Assembly (NCBI GenBank): GCA_001580565.1
Contig: LRBF01000079.1
Span: 1 to 55,097, forward strand
Source of the DNA: Caballeronia megalochromosomata
GTDB lineage: Bacteria > Pseudomonadota > Gammaproteobacteria > Burkholderiales > Burkholderiaceae
DNA length: 55,097 nucleotides
Reading direction: 5' to 3'
Part shown: in pieces, positions 8,983 to 18,431 of the stretch
Layout: each line of letters starts with the position of its first letter
Numbering within the stretch: the first letter of the stretch is position 1
Notes under the pieces: generated by a model
Database searches by the model: none
Told to the model about the DNA's origin: nothing
What the model saw: only the letters and a program-made list of their open reading frames with translations
Program-made: the position numbers and the translations under genes

Positions 8983-10740
8983 ATGCATCACGCGATAGGC
9001 TTCATTCAGGATCTCGCGGTGATCATGGCCATCGCGGGCGTCGTGACGGTGCTGTTTCACCGTCTGCGGCAGCCGGTCGTCCTGGGCTATATCGCCGCCG
9101 GTGTGATCATCGGGCCGTACACGCCGCCGTTCAATCTCATCCACGACGAAGCCACGATCCAGACGCTCGGCGAACTGGGCGTCGTCTTTTTGATGTTCTC
9201 GCTCGGGCTCGAATTCAGCCTGCGCAAGCTCTTCAAGGTCGGCGCGACGGCGTTCGTCGCCGCGCTGTCGGAAATCGTGCTGATGATCTGGGTCGGCTAC
9301 GAGATCGGGCGATGGTTCGGCTGGAGCGCGATGGACTCGCTCTTTCTCGGCGCGATGCTCGCGATCTCGTCGACGACGATCATCGTGAAAGCGCTTTCCG
9401 AACTCGGCATGAAGGGCGAGCACTTCGCGCAGATCGTGTTCGGCATTCTGATCGTCGAGGACATTCTCGCGATCGCCATGCTCGTGCTGCTGTCCGGCAT
9501 CGCGCAGACGGGCTCGGTGAGCGCGGGCGTCGCGGTCGTCACGCTCGGCAAGCTGCTGCTCTTCATGACGGTTTCGCTCGTCGTCGGCATTCTCACGGTG
9601 CCGCGCGCGCTCAACTACGTCGCGCGCGCGAAGAGCGACGAGATGCTGCTCGTCACCGTGCTCGGCTTCTGCTTCGGCTTCTGCCTGCTCGTCGTGAAGC
9701 TCGACTATTCGATCGCGCTCGGCGCGTTCCTGATCGGCGCGATCATGGCGGAGTCGAAGCATCTCGCGCGCATCGAGCATCTGATCGCGCCCGTGCGCGA
9801 CATGTTTTCGGCGATCTTCTTCGTCACCATCGGTCTCCTGCTGAATCCGACGGTGCTCGTCGATTACGCCTGGCCGATCGCCGTCATCACCTTCGCCGTG
9901 GTGCTCGGCAAGATCATCTCGTGCGGTCTCGGCACCTTTCTCGCGGGCAAGGACGGGCGCACGTCGATGCGCGTCGGCATGAGCGTCTCGCAGATCGGCG
10001 AGTTCTCGTTCATCATTGCGTCGCTCGGGCTATCGCTCAAGGTCACGAGCAGCTTTCTCTATCCGATCGCGGTGGCCGTCTCCGCGCTCACGACGCTCTT
10101 CACGCCGTATCTGATCCGCGCCGCCGATCCGCTCACGGCGCGCCTCGCGCGCGCGATGCCCGCGCCGCTCGTGCATACCTTCGGTCTCTACTCGCAGTGG
10201 CTCGCGAGCCTCACGCCCGCGTCCGGTGGCCCGACGCTCTTCTCGATGACCCGGCGCATCGTCGTGCAGATCGCGGTGAATCTCGCGCTCGTGGCGGCGA
10301 TTTTTCTCGGCGCATCGTATGCGGCGCCGTTCGCGTCGGGCTATTTGGCGCGCTGGCTCGACACCGACAACGCGCGGCGCGTCGTGTTGTGGAGCGCGGC
10401 GCTCGTGGTCGCGCTGCCGTTTCTGGTCGCGGTGTATCGCAAGCTCGACTCGCTCGCGCTGTTGCTCGCCGAAGTGAGCGTGCAGCCCGCGAAGGCAGGG
10501 CGCTTCACGCGCGCGATCCGCTCGGCGATTTCCGGACTGATTCCTATCGTCGCGATGTTCGGCGTCTTTCTGCTCGTCGCAGCGCTCTCGGGCGGGATCC
10601 TGCCGCCGTTCGGCCTGATGATCGGCGTGCTGCTGTGCGTGGCGCTCCTGCTGACGGTGCTGTGGCGCTGGTGCGTGAAAATCCACGCGACGATGCAGAT
10701 CGCCTTGCGCGAGACTTTCGAGGAACCGCGCGACCATTGA
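8983..10740 (+). CDS. Kef/YbaL-type monovalent cation:proton antiporter (CPA2)
   Basis: A 585-aa polytopic inner-membrane protein. The first 380 residues form the Na+/H+ exchanger domain of the CPA2 family (TLGELGVVFLMFSLGLEFSLRKL, SSTTIIVKALSELG, the VEDILAI segment with acidic residues, and GEFSFIIASLGLS). After this there is no TrkA-N nucleotide-binding domain as in KefB/KefC; instead there are several more hydrophobic helices. It presumably exchanges K+ or Na+ for protons. Start at ATG 8983, with AAGGAA 9 bases upstream; the TTG codon just before it is also in frame. Confidence 0.88.
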   Translation: MHHAIGFIQDLAVIMAIAGVVTVLFHRLRQPVVLGYIAAGVIIGPYTPPFNLIHDEATIQTLGELGVVFLMFSLGLEFSLRKLFKVGATAFVAALSEIVLMIWVGYEIGRWFGWSAMDSLFLGAMLAISSTTIIVKALSELGMKGEHFAQIVFGILIVEDILAIAMLVLLSGIAQTGSVSAGVAVVTLGKLLLFMTVSLVVGILTVPRALNYVARAKSDEMLLVTVLGFCFGFCLLVVKLDYSIALGAFLIGAIMAESKHLARIEHLIAPVRDMFSAIFFVTIGLLLNPTVLVDYAWPIAVITFAVVLGKIISCGLGTFLAGKDGRTSMRVGMSVSQIGEFSFIIASLGLSLKVTSSFLYPIAVAVSALTTLFTPYLIRAADPLTARLARAMPAPLVHTFGLYSQWLASLTPASGGPTLFSMTRRIVVQIAVNLALVAAIFLGASYAAPFASGYLARWLDTDNARRVVLWSAALVVALPFLVAVYRKLDSLALLLAEVSVQPAKAGRFTRAIRSAISGLIPIVAMFGVFLLVAALSGGILPPFGLMIGVLLCVALLLTVLWRWCVKIHATMQIALRETFEEPRDH

Positions 10741-10902
10741 CGGCTTTCTTCACGGGATAGCCCTGACAGCGGCATGCGCCGGGTTCCCGCGATAATGTGA
10801 GCCGATGTGACCAAATGTGTGCTGGTTTGCCCCGTGCTCTTCTGAGGCGGATAATCGGAGTCTGTGCATTCTCCTTATGGCGCGCGAGCGCCTGAATCCG
10901 GA

Positions 10903-12309
10903 ATGAGCGATAACAAAACCTCCAACGACGCAAGCAGCACCGACGCGCGCCGCAGTGGCGCCGACTCTCAGGCCGCGCCGCGAAGCGCGAATCCCACGGC
11001 GCCACCCGAGGCGGCGGCAGCGGCCTCGGCGCCCGGCCCGAAGGCGAGCGCGACCGAGCGGGCATCGACCGATGCGCCTTCGAGCGCATCGAACGTCGAA
11101 CCGGTCGATACGGTGCAGGCCCGGCAGGACGATGCCCAGCAGGCCGCCCGCGAGGCGCGCGCATCGGCGGCGAGCGCGACCGCCGCGCAGGAAGCCGCGG
11201 TGCGCGAACAGCAGCGCGCATCCGGCAAACCCAGGGCGAGTCTCGCCGAGAATCTCGAAGCCGCGACCGAAGCGGAAGCCGCGAGCACGGCCAGCGCGCA
11301 ATCCGCCTCGTCCGATTCCCCGAGCGGCCGCGCGACCGTACTGCCGCCCGAATTCACGCAGGCACCGGACTTCGGCAAGCTCAATCCGCCGCCACTGCCG
11401 TTGCCCGAACAGGCGGCGGCGCCGGCACAGCCCGCGTATCTCAAGCACTCGGATTCGGCGTGGTCCGTGTTCGGACGCATCATCGCGGCGCGTGCGCGTC
11501 AGATCTTCGACCGTGCGGGTCAGCGCATCACGCAGCGCACGTTGCGCATCGGCGTGTCGGCGCGCATCTTTCACCCGGAGCCGGGCGCGAAAGGGCTGCG
11601 CGGCAAGACGCTGCAATATCTCGAAGAATCCATCGCGCACTGGGTCATGTCGCGTGACGTGCTGGTGTTCATGATCCCGACGGTCGGCCATCAAGGGATG
11701 CTGCATCCGAGCAATATCCGTTTGCGCGACTATGCGAAGCATCTCGACGGCCTGCTGCTGCAAGGCGGCGCGGACGTTTCTCCGCAGTCCTACGAGGAAG
11801 CGACGACGCGTCCCGAATGGCCGGGCGACCGCGTGCGCGACATGTACGAGCTGGAACTGCTGCACGAGTTCGTCGAGTCGGGCAAGCCGGTGCTCGGTGT
11901 GTGCCGCGGCTGCCAGCTCATCAACGTGGCGTTCGGCGGCACGCTCTACGGCGATATCGCGACCGATGTGCCGACGGCCGGCCTCCACGTTAGCGAGCAT
12001 TACGACCAGCATCGCCATTCGATCCGCTTCCCCGATGGTTCCACGCTCGTCAACATGTTCCCGAACCAGCGCGACGCCATCGTCAACTCGATCCACCATC
12101 AGGCGGTGAAGTCGATCGGGCGCGATCTGAACATCGAGGCGGTGTCGGCGTCGGACGGGATCATCGAGGCGGTGCGCTACCGGAAAGCGCCGTTTGTCGT
12201 CGGCGTGCAGTGGCATCCGGAGTTTCATCGGGCGGGCGGCTCCGAACTGCTCGATTGCACGCCGCTGCTCGATACGTTCCTGCGCGTCGCGCGCGAAACG
12301 CGCTTCTGA
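10903..12309 (+). CDS. Gamma-glutamyl-gamma-aminobutyrate hydrolase family protein with long disordered N-terminus
   Basis: The C-terminal 260 residues are a class I glutamine amidotransferase-like PuuD domain: GVCRGCQLINVAFGGTLYGD holds nucleophile Cys334 and GVQWHPEFH the His and Glu of the triad. PuuD cleaves gamma-Glu-GABA to GABA and glutamate in putrescine breakdown. The first 180 or so residues are Ala/Ser/Glu/Pro-rich and low complexity, making 468 aa against about 250 for PuuD. Start is uncertain: ATG 10903 lacks a good RBS, while the in-frame GTG 10864 has GGAG three bases before it and adds 13 residues. No puuABC genes are adjacent, so the natural substrate is open. Confidence 0.85.
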   Translation: MSDNKTSNDASSTDARRSGADSQAAPRSANPTAPPEAAAAASAPGPKASATERASTDAPSSASNVEPVDTVQARQDDAQQAAREARASAASATAAQEAAVREQQRASGKPRASLAENLEAATEAEAASTASAQSASSDSPSGRATVLPPEFTQAPDFGKLNPPPLPLPEQAAAPAQPAYLKHSDSAWSVFGRIIAARARQIFDRAGQRITQRTLRIGVSARIFHPEPGAKGLRGKTLQYLEESIAHWVMSRDVLVFMIPTVGHQGMLHPSNIRLRDYAKHLDGLLLQGGADVSPQSYEEATTRPEWPGDRVRDMYELELLHEFVESGKPVLGVCRGCQLINVAFGGTLYGDIATDVPTAGLHVSEHYDQHRHSIRFPDGSTLVNMFPNQRDAIVNSIHHQAVKSIGRDLNIEAVSASDGIIEAVRYRKAPFVVGVQWHPEFHRAGGSELLDCTPLLDTFLRVARETRF

Positions 12310-12338
12310 GTCGTACGCGTTTTCGGCTCGTTGCAAAG

Positions 12339-12378
12339 CAAGAAGGCCCGCTCGATGCGATTCGAGCGGGCCTTCTTG
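12339..12378. terminator. Bidirectional terminator between convergent genes
   Basis: A perfect 17-bp stem (12339-12355 with 12362-12378) with a 6-base loop and AT-rich ends lies between the PuuD-like gene (+) and the DUF2968 gene (-). It can serve both strands, though flanking T tracts are short. Confidence 0.75.
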
Positions 12379-12402
12379 TTGTTCAGGCGCGTGCAGCCGG
12401 TC

Positions 12403-13107
12403 TCAGCGCGATGGCGCCACGCTCACCGGCGCCAGTCCCGCTTCCGTCTGCTTCTGAAGCTGTTCGACCTGCAATTGCAGCGTGCGCAGCTTGCGCTCGG
12501 CTTCGAGCTTGTCCGTCTGCAGCACGGCGGATTCGGCCTGCAACTGCTGCTGACGCTGCGATACCTGCGAATCCTGCTGCTGCGCGAGTTCGAGATCGGC
12601 GGTGAGACGGTTCGCTCGATCCGCCGATTTCGCGATCACGCGCTCGAGCAGCGCCTTCTGCGCCTGCAATTGCGTGCGGCGGACTTCGCCATCGGCAAGT
12701 TCGAAGCTCTTGCGCGAGAACTGCGCGTAGATCGTTTCGGCGCGGGCCGCATCCTGTGTCTTGACGACGCGCCACCAGCGCGCATCCTGCGAAAGCGCAA
12801 CGTAATAGAGCATCTCCTGCGCGAGGAAGAAGAGCCGTGCACCGTAGCTGCCGTTGCGTGTCGCGCGCAATTCCGTGAGGCTTCCCGCCTGCACGAGATT
12901 CTGCAATTCGGCGATGTTGCCTTCGACGCGCGGCGCGTTCGAATCGACGTTCAGATCGGACAGGTCCTCGGGTGCGGCCTGCGCCGTCGTCGCGGTGGGT
13001 TTTGTCGTCGCGGGCGCCGCGAACGTGCTCGTGAGCGGCGCAAGGAGGCCGCAGAGGGACAGGGCGAGCGTGAGCGTCGCGTAACGGAGATAACGTAGTT
13101 GCGTCAT
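12403..13107 (-). CDS. DUF2968 domain-containing exported protein
   Basis: A 234-aa protein with a Sec signal peptide (basic MTQLRYLRY, hydrophobic core, AFA-like cleavage near residue 30), then a short globular part (RATRNGSYGARLFFLAQEMLYYVALSQ), then a long coiled coil rich in Gln, Leu and Glu from about 140 to 225. It matches DUF2968, a family essentially confined to Burkholderiales, function unknown. It is periplasmic by prediction. The start codon is at 13105-13107. A 53-base gap separates it from the upstream membrane-protein gene in the same direction, so co-transcription is possible. Confidence 0.85.
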   Translation of the reverse strand: MTQLRYLRYATLTLALSLCGLLAPLTSTFAAPATTKPTATTAQAAPEDLSDLNVDSNAPRVEGNIAELQNLVQAGSLTELRATRNGSYGARLFFLAQEMLYYVALSQDARWWRVVKTQDAARAETIYAQFSRKSFELADGEVRRTQLQAQKALLERVIAKSADRANRLTADLELAQQQDSQVSQRQQQLQAESAVLQTDKLEAERKLRTLQLQVEQLQKQTEAGLAPVSVAPSR

Positions 13108-13160
13108 GTTGGCGTCGGGGCCGGAAGGGTTGATCGGGCTGGCGCTGCGTGTTGCGCCGG

Positions 13161-14162
13161 TTAGCGCGCGCCTTTCGCAGCGCCGCCGGATGAGGCCGCG
13201 TTGCTGTCGAGGGTCGGTGAGTGCTGGAGCATCGAATAGAGCGTCGCCGGGTTCATCGGCACGGCATTGTTCGATGGCCGGCTCGCGATTCTGTTTTTGT
13301 CGACCGATGTCGTGCGCGCGCGCCGCGTTGCCTCTAGCTTCACGACGCGCGCGTCTGCCGCGTGAGCGCGGTATGCGGCGGTCTTCGTGCGTGGCGCAAG
13401 CACGGCTTTCACACGACCGTCGTGCTTGCGGTCTTGCGCGGCCGCGATCAAGCGCGTGCGAGGTTTTTCCGGCGTCGCGGGGGCGGGCGCGGCTTCGGCT
13501 GTTGGAGCGGCGGTTTCGATGGCAGGGGCGTCGGCGTTCGGGGGTGCAGCGGATGCGGATGGCGTCGGCGTCTCCGATACTTGCTCGACCTTCGCGGGTT
13601 GATCCGGCGTGGGTGTCACGGTGGCCGTGAGCACCGCCACAGCCGATGCGGGCTCGGCCGGCTGCGTGATCACGCTGGTTTCCTCGGCGAGCGCGGGGCG
13701 CGTGTCGCCGTGCGAGGCCGGTTCATGATCGAACAGCAGCCACACGATGAGCACGCCGCAAGCAGCAGCGATGGCGGCCATCACCGGCTTGCTGAAACGA
13801 TGCTGTTCAGGGGTGTTCGCCGGTTCGGCGACCGCCAGATGAATGGGGTCGGCGCGGCTTTCGTCGGCGCCCGGCGCGTGTGAGCCCTGCATCAGGCGCA
13901 GCATCGCGCGCGGAATCTCTTCCTTGGCGAAGACGCCCCACAGGCTCGTCGCGCGGTAGGGCGAGCGGGTGTCGGACAGGCTGAGCGCCGGCACATAGGC
14001 CGTGACGAAGCGCGCCGCGAAGAGCGCAAATTCGGACTGCGATTGAACGGGGCGCGTGCGCGCGGGCGACCACTCGAAACCGAAGTTCAAGGACGGATCC
14101 GTCAGCGCGCGCAGCGTCGGCAGACGCAGATTGCCTTCCACTACGATCAAGGGTTCGGTCAT
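13161..14162 (-). CDS. Hypothetical single-pass membrane protein, Pro/Ala-rich
   Basis: Not recognised. The 333-aa product has an N-terminal region of about 120 residues without a signal peptide (MTEPLIVVEGNLRLPTLRAL, then SLWGVFAKEEIPRAMLRL), one TM helix around 137-155 (MAAIAAACGVLIVWLLF), and a C-terminal region rich in Pro, Ala, Thr and Lys that would lie in the periplasm. The topology resembles a cytoplasmic domain tethered to an extended periplasmic tail. An upstream in-frame TTG/GTG region adds 26 unlikely residues; ATG 14162 is preferred. It is followed by the DUF2968 gene. Confidence 0.7.
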   Translation of the reverse strand: MTEPLIVVEGNLRLPTLRALTDPSLNFGFEWSPARTRPVQSQSEFALFAARFVTAYVPALSLSDTRSPYRATSLWGVFAKEEIPRAMLRLMQGSHAPGADESRADPIHLAVAEPANTPEQHRFSKPVMAAIAAACGVLIVWLLFDHEPASHGDTRPALAEETSVITQPAEPASAVAVLTATVTPTPDQPAKVEQVSETPTPSASAAPPNADAPAIETAAPTAEAAPAPATPEKPRTRLIAAAQDRKHDGRVKAVLAPRTKTAAYRAHAADARVVKLEATRRARTTSVDKNRIASRPSNNAVPMNPATLYSMLQHSPTLDSNAASSGGAAKGAR

Positions 14163-14374
14163 GAAGATTCCACATGCATGCGCCCGGGCGCGGGCAACGA
14201 GACAGCCCGCCCGGACCATCGCGGCGCACGGAGACAGCACGGCGGATTCGGGCGCGAGGATGGCCGAAATTTCGACCCGCGATCATACGAAACGGTTACG
14301 CCCCCGACGACGAGAAAATTCCTATTGTCTATTTTTGACAGGAATGCTTATTGACTGGCTTGATTTTCCTGTGT

Positions 14375-14914
14375 TTAGTCGAGCGGAAATTCGTAGCGCA
14401 AGGAGAAGAGATCGATGCCCGCCATATGGTCCGCTTCGCGTTCGGCTAGCTTCCAGCCGCGCGATTCGTAGAAGCCGATCGCCGCGGCGTTCTGTTCGAG
14501 CACGGAGAGATACAGTCGCCGCGCGCCGCGCGAACGGGCCCAGCGCGCAGCTTCGTCGAGCATCACGGTGCCGGTGCCCAGGCCCCGATGCCCGGGCAGC
14601 GCGTGCAGATTGTCGACGAGCACGCTGCCTGTCTCGTCCGGCTCGACGAGACAGATGAAGCCGACCGGCTCGCCCTCGTGCTCCGCGATGAACACGCTCG
14701 CCGCGCCGGCCGCGACATCCTTCATGCGCGCGCGCCAGTGCCCGACGCGCTCGGCCTCCAGATCGCGATCGAGGTAGGTGTCCGGCAGGATGCCGCGATA
14801 CGCGGATGCCCAGCTGCGCGCGTGCATCGACGCAATGAGCGCCGTGTCGTCCGCGTTGGCCGGGCGCAGCGAGATTTTCGCGTTCCGGGTGTTTGTCGGG
14901 TTTTGGTTAGGCAT
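14375..14914 (-). CDS. GNAT family N-acetyltransferase
   Basis: A 179-aa Gcn5-related acetyltransferase. The acetyl-CoA-binding motif A is LPGHRGLGTGTVMLDEA (Q/RxxGxG/A type), followed by LYLSVLEQNAAAIGFYESRGWKL, the typical beta5-alpha4 region with the conserved Asn and Tyr. The substrate acceptor cannot be predicted. It is monocistronic in appearance, with 212 bases to the next gene downstream. Confidence 0.9.
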   Translation of the reverse strand: MPNQNPTNTRNAKISLRPANADDTALIASMHARSWASAYRGILPDTYLDRDLEAERVGHWRARMKDVAAGAASVFIAEHEGEPVGFICLVEPDETGSVLVDNLHALPGHRGLGTGTVMLDEAARWARSRGARRLYLSVLEQNAAAIGFYESRGWKLAEREADHMAGIDLFSLRYEFPLD

Positions 14915-15100
14915 ATGTAATCGTATTTTAAGCTTGGTTTGGCCGATATTGAGCGAAGTTGTGTGCAGTCCCGGGCGGCGCGGCGTTAAGATTGAGGGCG
15001 TCGCATTTACATAGAACGAACAGAATCAGCCCCAGATGGCCGTGTACGGTTCTTGCGATCGCGTAGAACCGAAGTGCGCCCCACAGCTCCCGAGAAAGTC

Positions 15101-16396
15101 ATGTCCACGACCCACGTAGCACCCGCCAACGAATCCAAATTCAAGACGGTATTTCGCGTCGTCAGCGGAAACTTCCTTGAAATGTACGACTTCATGGTCT
15201 ACGGCTATTACGCTTCGGCGATCGCCAAGACCTATTTTCCGAGCGGCAACGACTTCGCCTCGCTGATGCTCGCGCTGTCCGTCTTCGGCGCGGGCTTCCT
15301 GATGCGGCCGGTCGGCGCCATCGTGCTCGGCGCGTATATCGACCATCACGGGCGGCGCAAAGGCCTGATCCTCACGCTCGGGCTGATGGCGGTCGGCACC
15401 GCGTGCGTCGCGATGGTGCCCGGTTATGCGACCATCGGTGCGCTCGCGCCGATCATCGTGCTGGCCGGGCGGTTGCTGCAAGGCTTCTCGGCGGGCGTGG
15501 AACTGGGCGGCGTGTCGGTGTATCTGTCCGAGATCGCGACCAAGGGCAACAAGGGCTTTTATTGTTCCTGGCAGTCCGGCAGCCAGCAAGTCGCCGTGGT
15601 GTTCGCGGCGCTGATCGGCGTGGTAATGAACCGCCTCCTGCCGCCCGAGCAGATGACCGCCTGGGGCTGGCGCGTGCCGTTCCTGATCGGCTGCCTGATC
15701 GTGCCATTCCTCTTCATCATCCGCCGCTCGCTGCGTGAAACCGACGAGTTCCTCGCGAAGAAGCATCGCCCGAGCATGGGCGAGATCGCGCGCTCGATCG
15801 CGCAGAACTGGAGCATCGTGCTTGCCGGCATGGGCATGGTCATCATGACGACGGTGTCGTTCTACATGATCACCGCGTACACGCCGACCTTCGGCAAGGA
15901 AGTGCTGAAGCTCTCCTCCGTCGATGCGCTCGTCGTCACGGTATGCGTGGGCCTCTCGAATCTGGTGTGGCTGCCGTTGATGGGCGCGTTGTCGGATCGC
16001 GTGGGACGCCGTCCGGTGCTGCTCGTGTTCACGATTCTCACCATTCTGACGTCGTATCCGGTGGTGCAATGGCTCGTCGCGGACCCGTCGTTCCTGCGCC
16101 TGCTGATGTGCGAGCTGTGGCTGTCGTTCCTGTACGGCAGCTACAACGGCGCGATGGTGGTCGCGCTGACCGAAGTGATGCCCGTCGATGTGCGCACGAC
16201 CGGATTCTCGATGGCCTATAGCCTCGCAACGACCATCGGCGGCTTCACGCCGGCGATCTCGACGTATCTGATCCACACGACCGGCAACAAGGCGGCGCCG
16301 GGCCTGTGGATGGGCCTCGCCGCGATCTGCGGCCTGATCGCGACGCTCGTGCTGTATCGCTCGCCCGAGGCGCGCAATCAGTACAAGACGGCCTGA
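15101..16396 (+). CDS. MFS citrate/tricarballylate-type proton symporter
   Basis: A 431-aa MHS-type major facilitator with 12 predicted helices. [24 protein letters not shown] at the N-terminus, DHHGRRKGL in loop 2-3 and [19 protein letters not shown] in TM4-5 match the CitA/TcuC group that imports citrate or tricarballylate with protons. The start ATG gives [10 protein letters not shown]; an upstream in-frame codon at 15053 is unlikely. No tcuABR or citrate-lyase gene is nearby, so citrate versus another tricarboxylate is undecided. Confidence 0.88.
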   Translation: MSTTHVAPANESKFKTVFRVVSGNFLEMYDFMVYGYYASAIAKTYFPSGNDFASLMLALSVFGAGFLMRPVGAIVLGAYIDHHGRRKGLILTLGLMAVGTACVAMVPGYATIGALAPIIVLAGRLLQGFSAGVELGGVSVYLSEIATKGNKGFYCSWQSGSQQVAVVFAALIGVVMNRLLPPEQMTAWGWRVPFLIGCLIVPFLFIIRRSLRETDEFLAKKHRPSMGEIARSIAQNWSIVLAGMGMVIMTTVSFYMITAYTPTFGKEVLKLSSVDALVVTVCVGLSNLVWLPLMGALSDRVGRRPVLLVFTILTILTSYPVVQWLVADPSFLRLLMCELWLSFLYGSYNGAMVVALTEVMPVDVRTTGFSMAYSLATTIGGFTPAISTYLIHTTGNKAAPGLWMGLAAICGLIATLVLYRSPEARNQYKTA

Positions 16397-16415
16397 CGTA
16401 TCCGGACGGTCAAAA

Positions 16416-16444
16416 AAAAATCCCCGCTTCGGCGGGGATTTTTT
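16416..16444. terminator. Bidirectional intrinsic terminator with UUCG tetraloop
   Basis: A 12-bp stem (AAAAATCCCCGC and its complement) closes a C(TTCG)G tetraloop and has T runs on both strands. It serves the convergent MFS gene (+) and TPR gene (-). Confidence 0.92.
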
Positions 16445-18302
16445 ATGCAGGCAGCGCAGCCAGTCCGGCCGCCGCAACCTCGATCACCTCGGGCCATTGC
16501 CCCGGCGCGCGCTGGCGCAGGAGCCGCGCGCGCGGATACCACGCGCTTTCGGTGGTGTCGGCGCCCCAGCGCCAGTCGGCGGCGTAAGGCAGCATCACCC
16601 AGAGCGGCTTGCCGAGCGCGCCTGCCAAGTGCGCGACGGACGTATCGACCGAGACGACGGCGTCGAGCCGGTCGATGATCGCGCCCGTGTCGGCGAAGTT
16701 CTCCAGGCGGCTTTCCAGCCAGTGAATCGACTTCGTGTTCGGGTGCGCGCGCAGGACATCACGCTCGCGCCCGGTGAGAAGCGGCTGGAGCACGATCCAG
16801 TCGATGCCTTCGAGCGCGAAGAGCGGCGCGAGCGCCTCGACCGGCACCGAGCGCGTCTCGCCTGGCTGCATCCGCCCGGACCACGCGATGCCGATCTTGT
16901 GCCTTGCCTGACCGCCGATCGAGCCGCGCCATTTGCGCCGGTAATCGGCGGGCACGACGAGATAGGGCGCGCGCGCCGGAATCGCATCGGGTGAGGTGAT
17001 ACCGAGCGCGAGCGGCAGGCTGAGCAGCGGGCAGAAAGCGTCCGCGGCCACCGGAACGCCGTCCGACTTGCTCTTCAGCTCGACGCGCGCGGCTTGCGCG
17101 GCCGGCGCGAGCAGCGGCACGAGCGCGGGCTGGACTTCGAGCACCAGCTTGCCGACGAGCTTCGCCGCGAACGGCACGAAGCGCGCGAACTGCAAGGTGT
17201 CGCCGAAACCCTGCTCGGCGCGCACGAGCAGCGTGCGGCCCGGCATCGGCTCGCCATTCCAGCGCGGCAAGCGCGGCGCGGGTTCGCTGCCGGGCGTCTG
17301 CAGACGCCATTCATAGGCTGGGAGACCGCGCGCGTAGTCGCCGGTCGTGAGCAGGGCGAGCGCGCGGTTCAGATGCGCGGCGGGCATCGAAGGATCGATG
17401 CGCAATGCTTCATCGAACGCACGCAGCGCGGCGCGATGTCCGCCGAGCGCCAGATGCGCGTTGCCGAGGCACAGCCATGCGACGCCGTATTTCGGGTCGA
17501 GTCCGACCGCGCGCTCGAAATGCGGCACGGCGTCTTCCTGGCGGCCGAGCTTCGCGAGCGCGTGACCCAGCCCGAAATACCCCGGCGCGAAGTGCGGCTG
17601 CAACGCGACGGCCTTTTGCAGCACGGGCAGCGCATCGGCGGGATGGCCGTTCGTATCGAGCAGATTCCCGAGATTGAAATGCGCCGCGACGTAATTCGGC
17701 TCTGCGTCGAGCGCGGCTCGAAAGTGCGCGATCGCGCCGAGGGTGTCGCCGAGCGCGTTCAGCGCCATGCCGAGGTTGTTGTGCGCGCCGGCATGACGCG
17801 GGCGCAGCGCGAGCGCGCGCTTGAACGCGTGCGCGGCGTCCTTGAAGCGGCGCAGCGCAGAGAGCGCATTGCCGAAGTTGTTCCAGGCGGCCGGATCGTC
17901 CGGCTGCAGGCGCAGTGCCTTTTCGAAGGCATCGGCGGCGTCTTCATGACGGCCGGCCGCCGTGTAGGCGTTGCCGAGGTTGTACTGCGCAAGCGGAAAA
18001 CCCGGGGCGAGCGTCAGCGCATTGCGAAAGCGCTCGATCGCGTCGTCGAGACGGCCGAGCGCCTTCAGCGCGTTGCCGAGGTTGAGCTGCAGGCCGGCAT
18101 CGCTCGGACGCAGGTCGACCGCGCGGCGCACGAGCTCGGCCGCCTCCGCGTGCTGGCCCTGTTGATGGCGCAGCACGCCGAGGTAATGCAATGCGTCGAC
18201 GTGATAGGGCTCGGCGGCGAGCGCGGCCTGATAGTCGCGCTCCGCGTCGGTCAGGCGGCCGTCACGATGGGCCGCGAAACCGCGGGCGAATACGGTGTCC
18301 AT
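16443..18302 (-). CDS. TPR-repeat protein with C-terminal glycosyltransferase-like domain
   Basis: A 619-aa protein. About eleven tandem tetratricopeptide repeats (each about 34 aa with the A-x-x-x-x-G-x-L-x-x-A pattern, often GNALKALGR or GNLLDTNGH) fill residues 8-385. They are followed by a domain with LLVRAEQGFGDTLQFARF and a late SVDTSVAHLAGALGKPLWVMLP, which matches the GT9/FlbA-like glycosyltransferase fold seen in many Burkholderia TPR proteins. It may glycosylate a protein or envelope substrate; no acceptor is evident. ATG 18302 gives MDTVFARGFAAH; the open frame extends to 18425 but that part overlaps the regulatory region of the divergent arsR gene. Confidence 0.8.
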   Translation of the reverse strand: MDTVFARGFAAHRDGRLTDAERDYQAALAAEPYHVDALHYLGVLRHQQGQHAEAAELVRRAVDLRPSDAGLQLNLGNALKALGRLDDAIERFRNALTLAPGFPLAQYNLGNAYTAAGRHEDAADAFEKALRLQPDDPAAWNNFGNALSALRRFKDAAHAFKRALALRPRHAGAHNNLGMALNALGDTLGAIAHFRAALDAEPNYVAAHFNLGNLLDTNGHPADALPVLQKAVALQPHFAPGYFGLGHALAKLGRQEDAVPHFERAVGLDPKYGVAWLCLGNAHLALGGHRAALRAFDEALRIDPSMPAAHLNRALALLTTGDYARGLPAYEWRLQTPGSEPAPRLPRWNGEPMPGRTLLVRAEQGFGDTLQFARFVPFAAKLVGKLVLEVQPALVPLLAPAAQAARVELKSKSDGVPVAADAFCPLLSLPLALGITSPDAIPARAPYLVVPADYRRKWRGSIGGQARHKIGIAWSGRMQPGETRSVPVEALAPLFALEGIDWIVLQPLLTGRERDVLRAHPNTKSIHWLESRLENFADTGAIIDRLDAVVSVDTSVAHLAGALGKPLWVMLPYAADWRWGADTTESAWYPRARLLRQRAPGQWPEVIEVAAAGLAALPA

Positions 18303-18379
18303 GACGGGGAAAACTTCTGGCCGGGAAAAAGCAAACCCCGCATTTTCCCACACCCGCGCCGCCGGTCCGGAAAGCGCGG

Positions 18380-18409
18380 TTGACATGTTGCGGCAATGGC
18401 ACGTAACAT
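18380..18409 (+). promoter_or_regulatory. Promoter of the arsR-CDF operon
   Basis: A consensus -35 TTGACA (18380-18385) is separated by 18 bases from TAACAT (18404-18409), a 4/6 match to the -10. Transcription would start near 18416, only about ten bases before the ATG, so the message would be almost leaderless; no Shine-Dalgarno is visible before the ATG. Confidence 0.65.
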
Positions 18410-18431
18410 ATGAACACCTATTCATATGTTA
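18404..18431. promoter_or_regulatory. SmtB/CzrA-type operator
   Basis: Perfect 11-bp inverted repeats TAACATATGAA (18404-18414) and TTCATATGTTA (18421-18431) are separated by 6 bases. The core ATATGAAC-N4-ATTCATAT follows the 12-2-12 operator of zinc-sensing ArsR proteins (SmtB, ZiaR, CzrA). It covers the -10, the predicted transcription start and the start codon of the repressor gene, so binding would block initiation. Confidence 0.85.
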
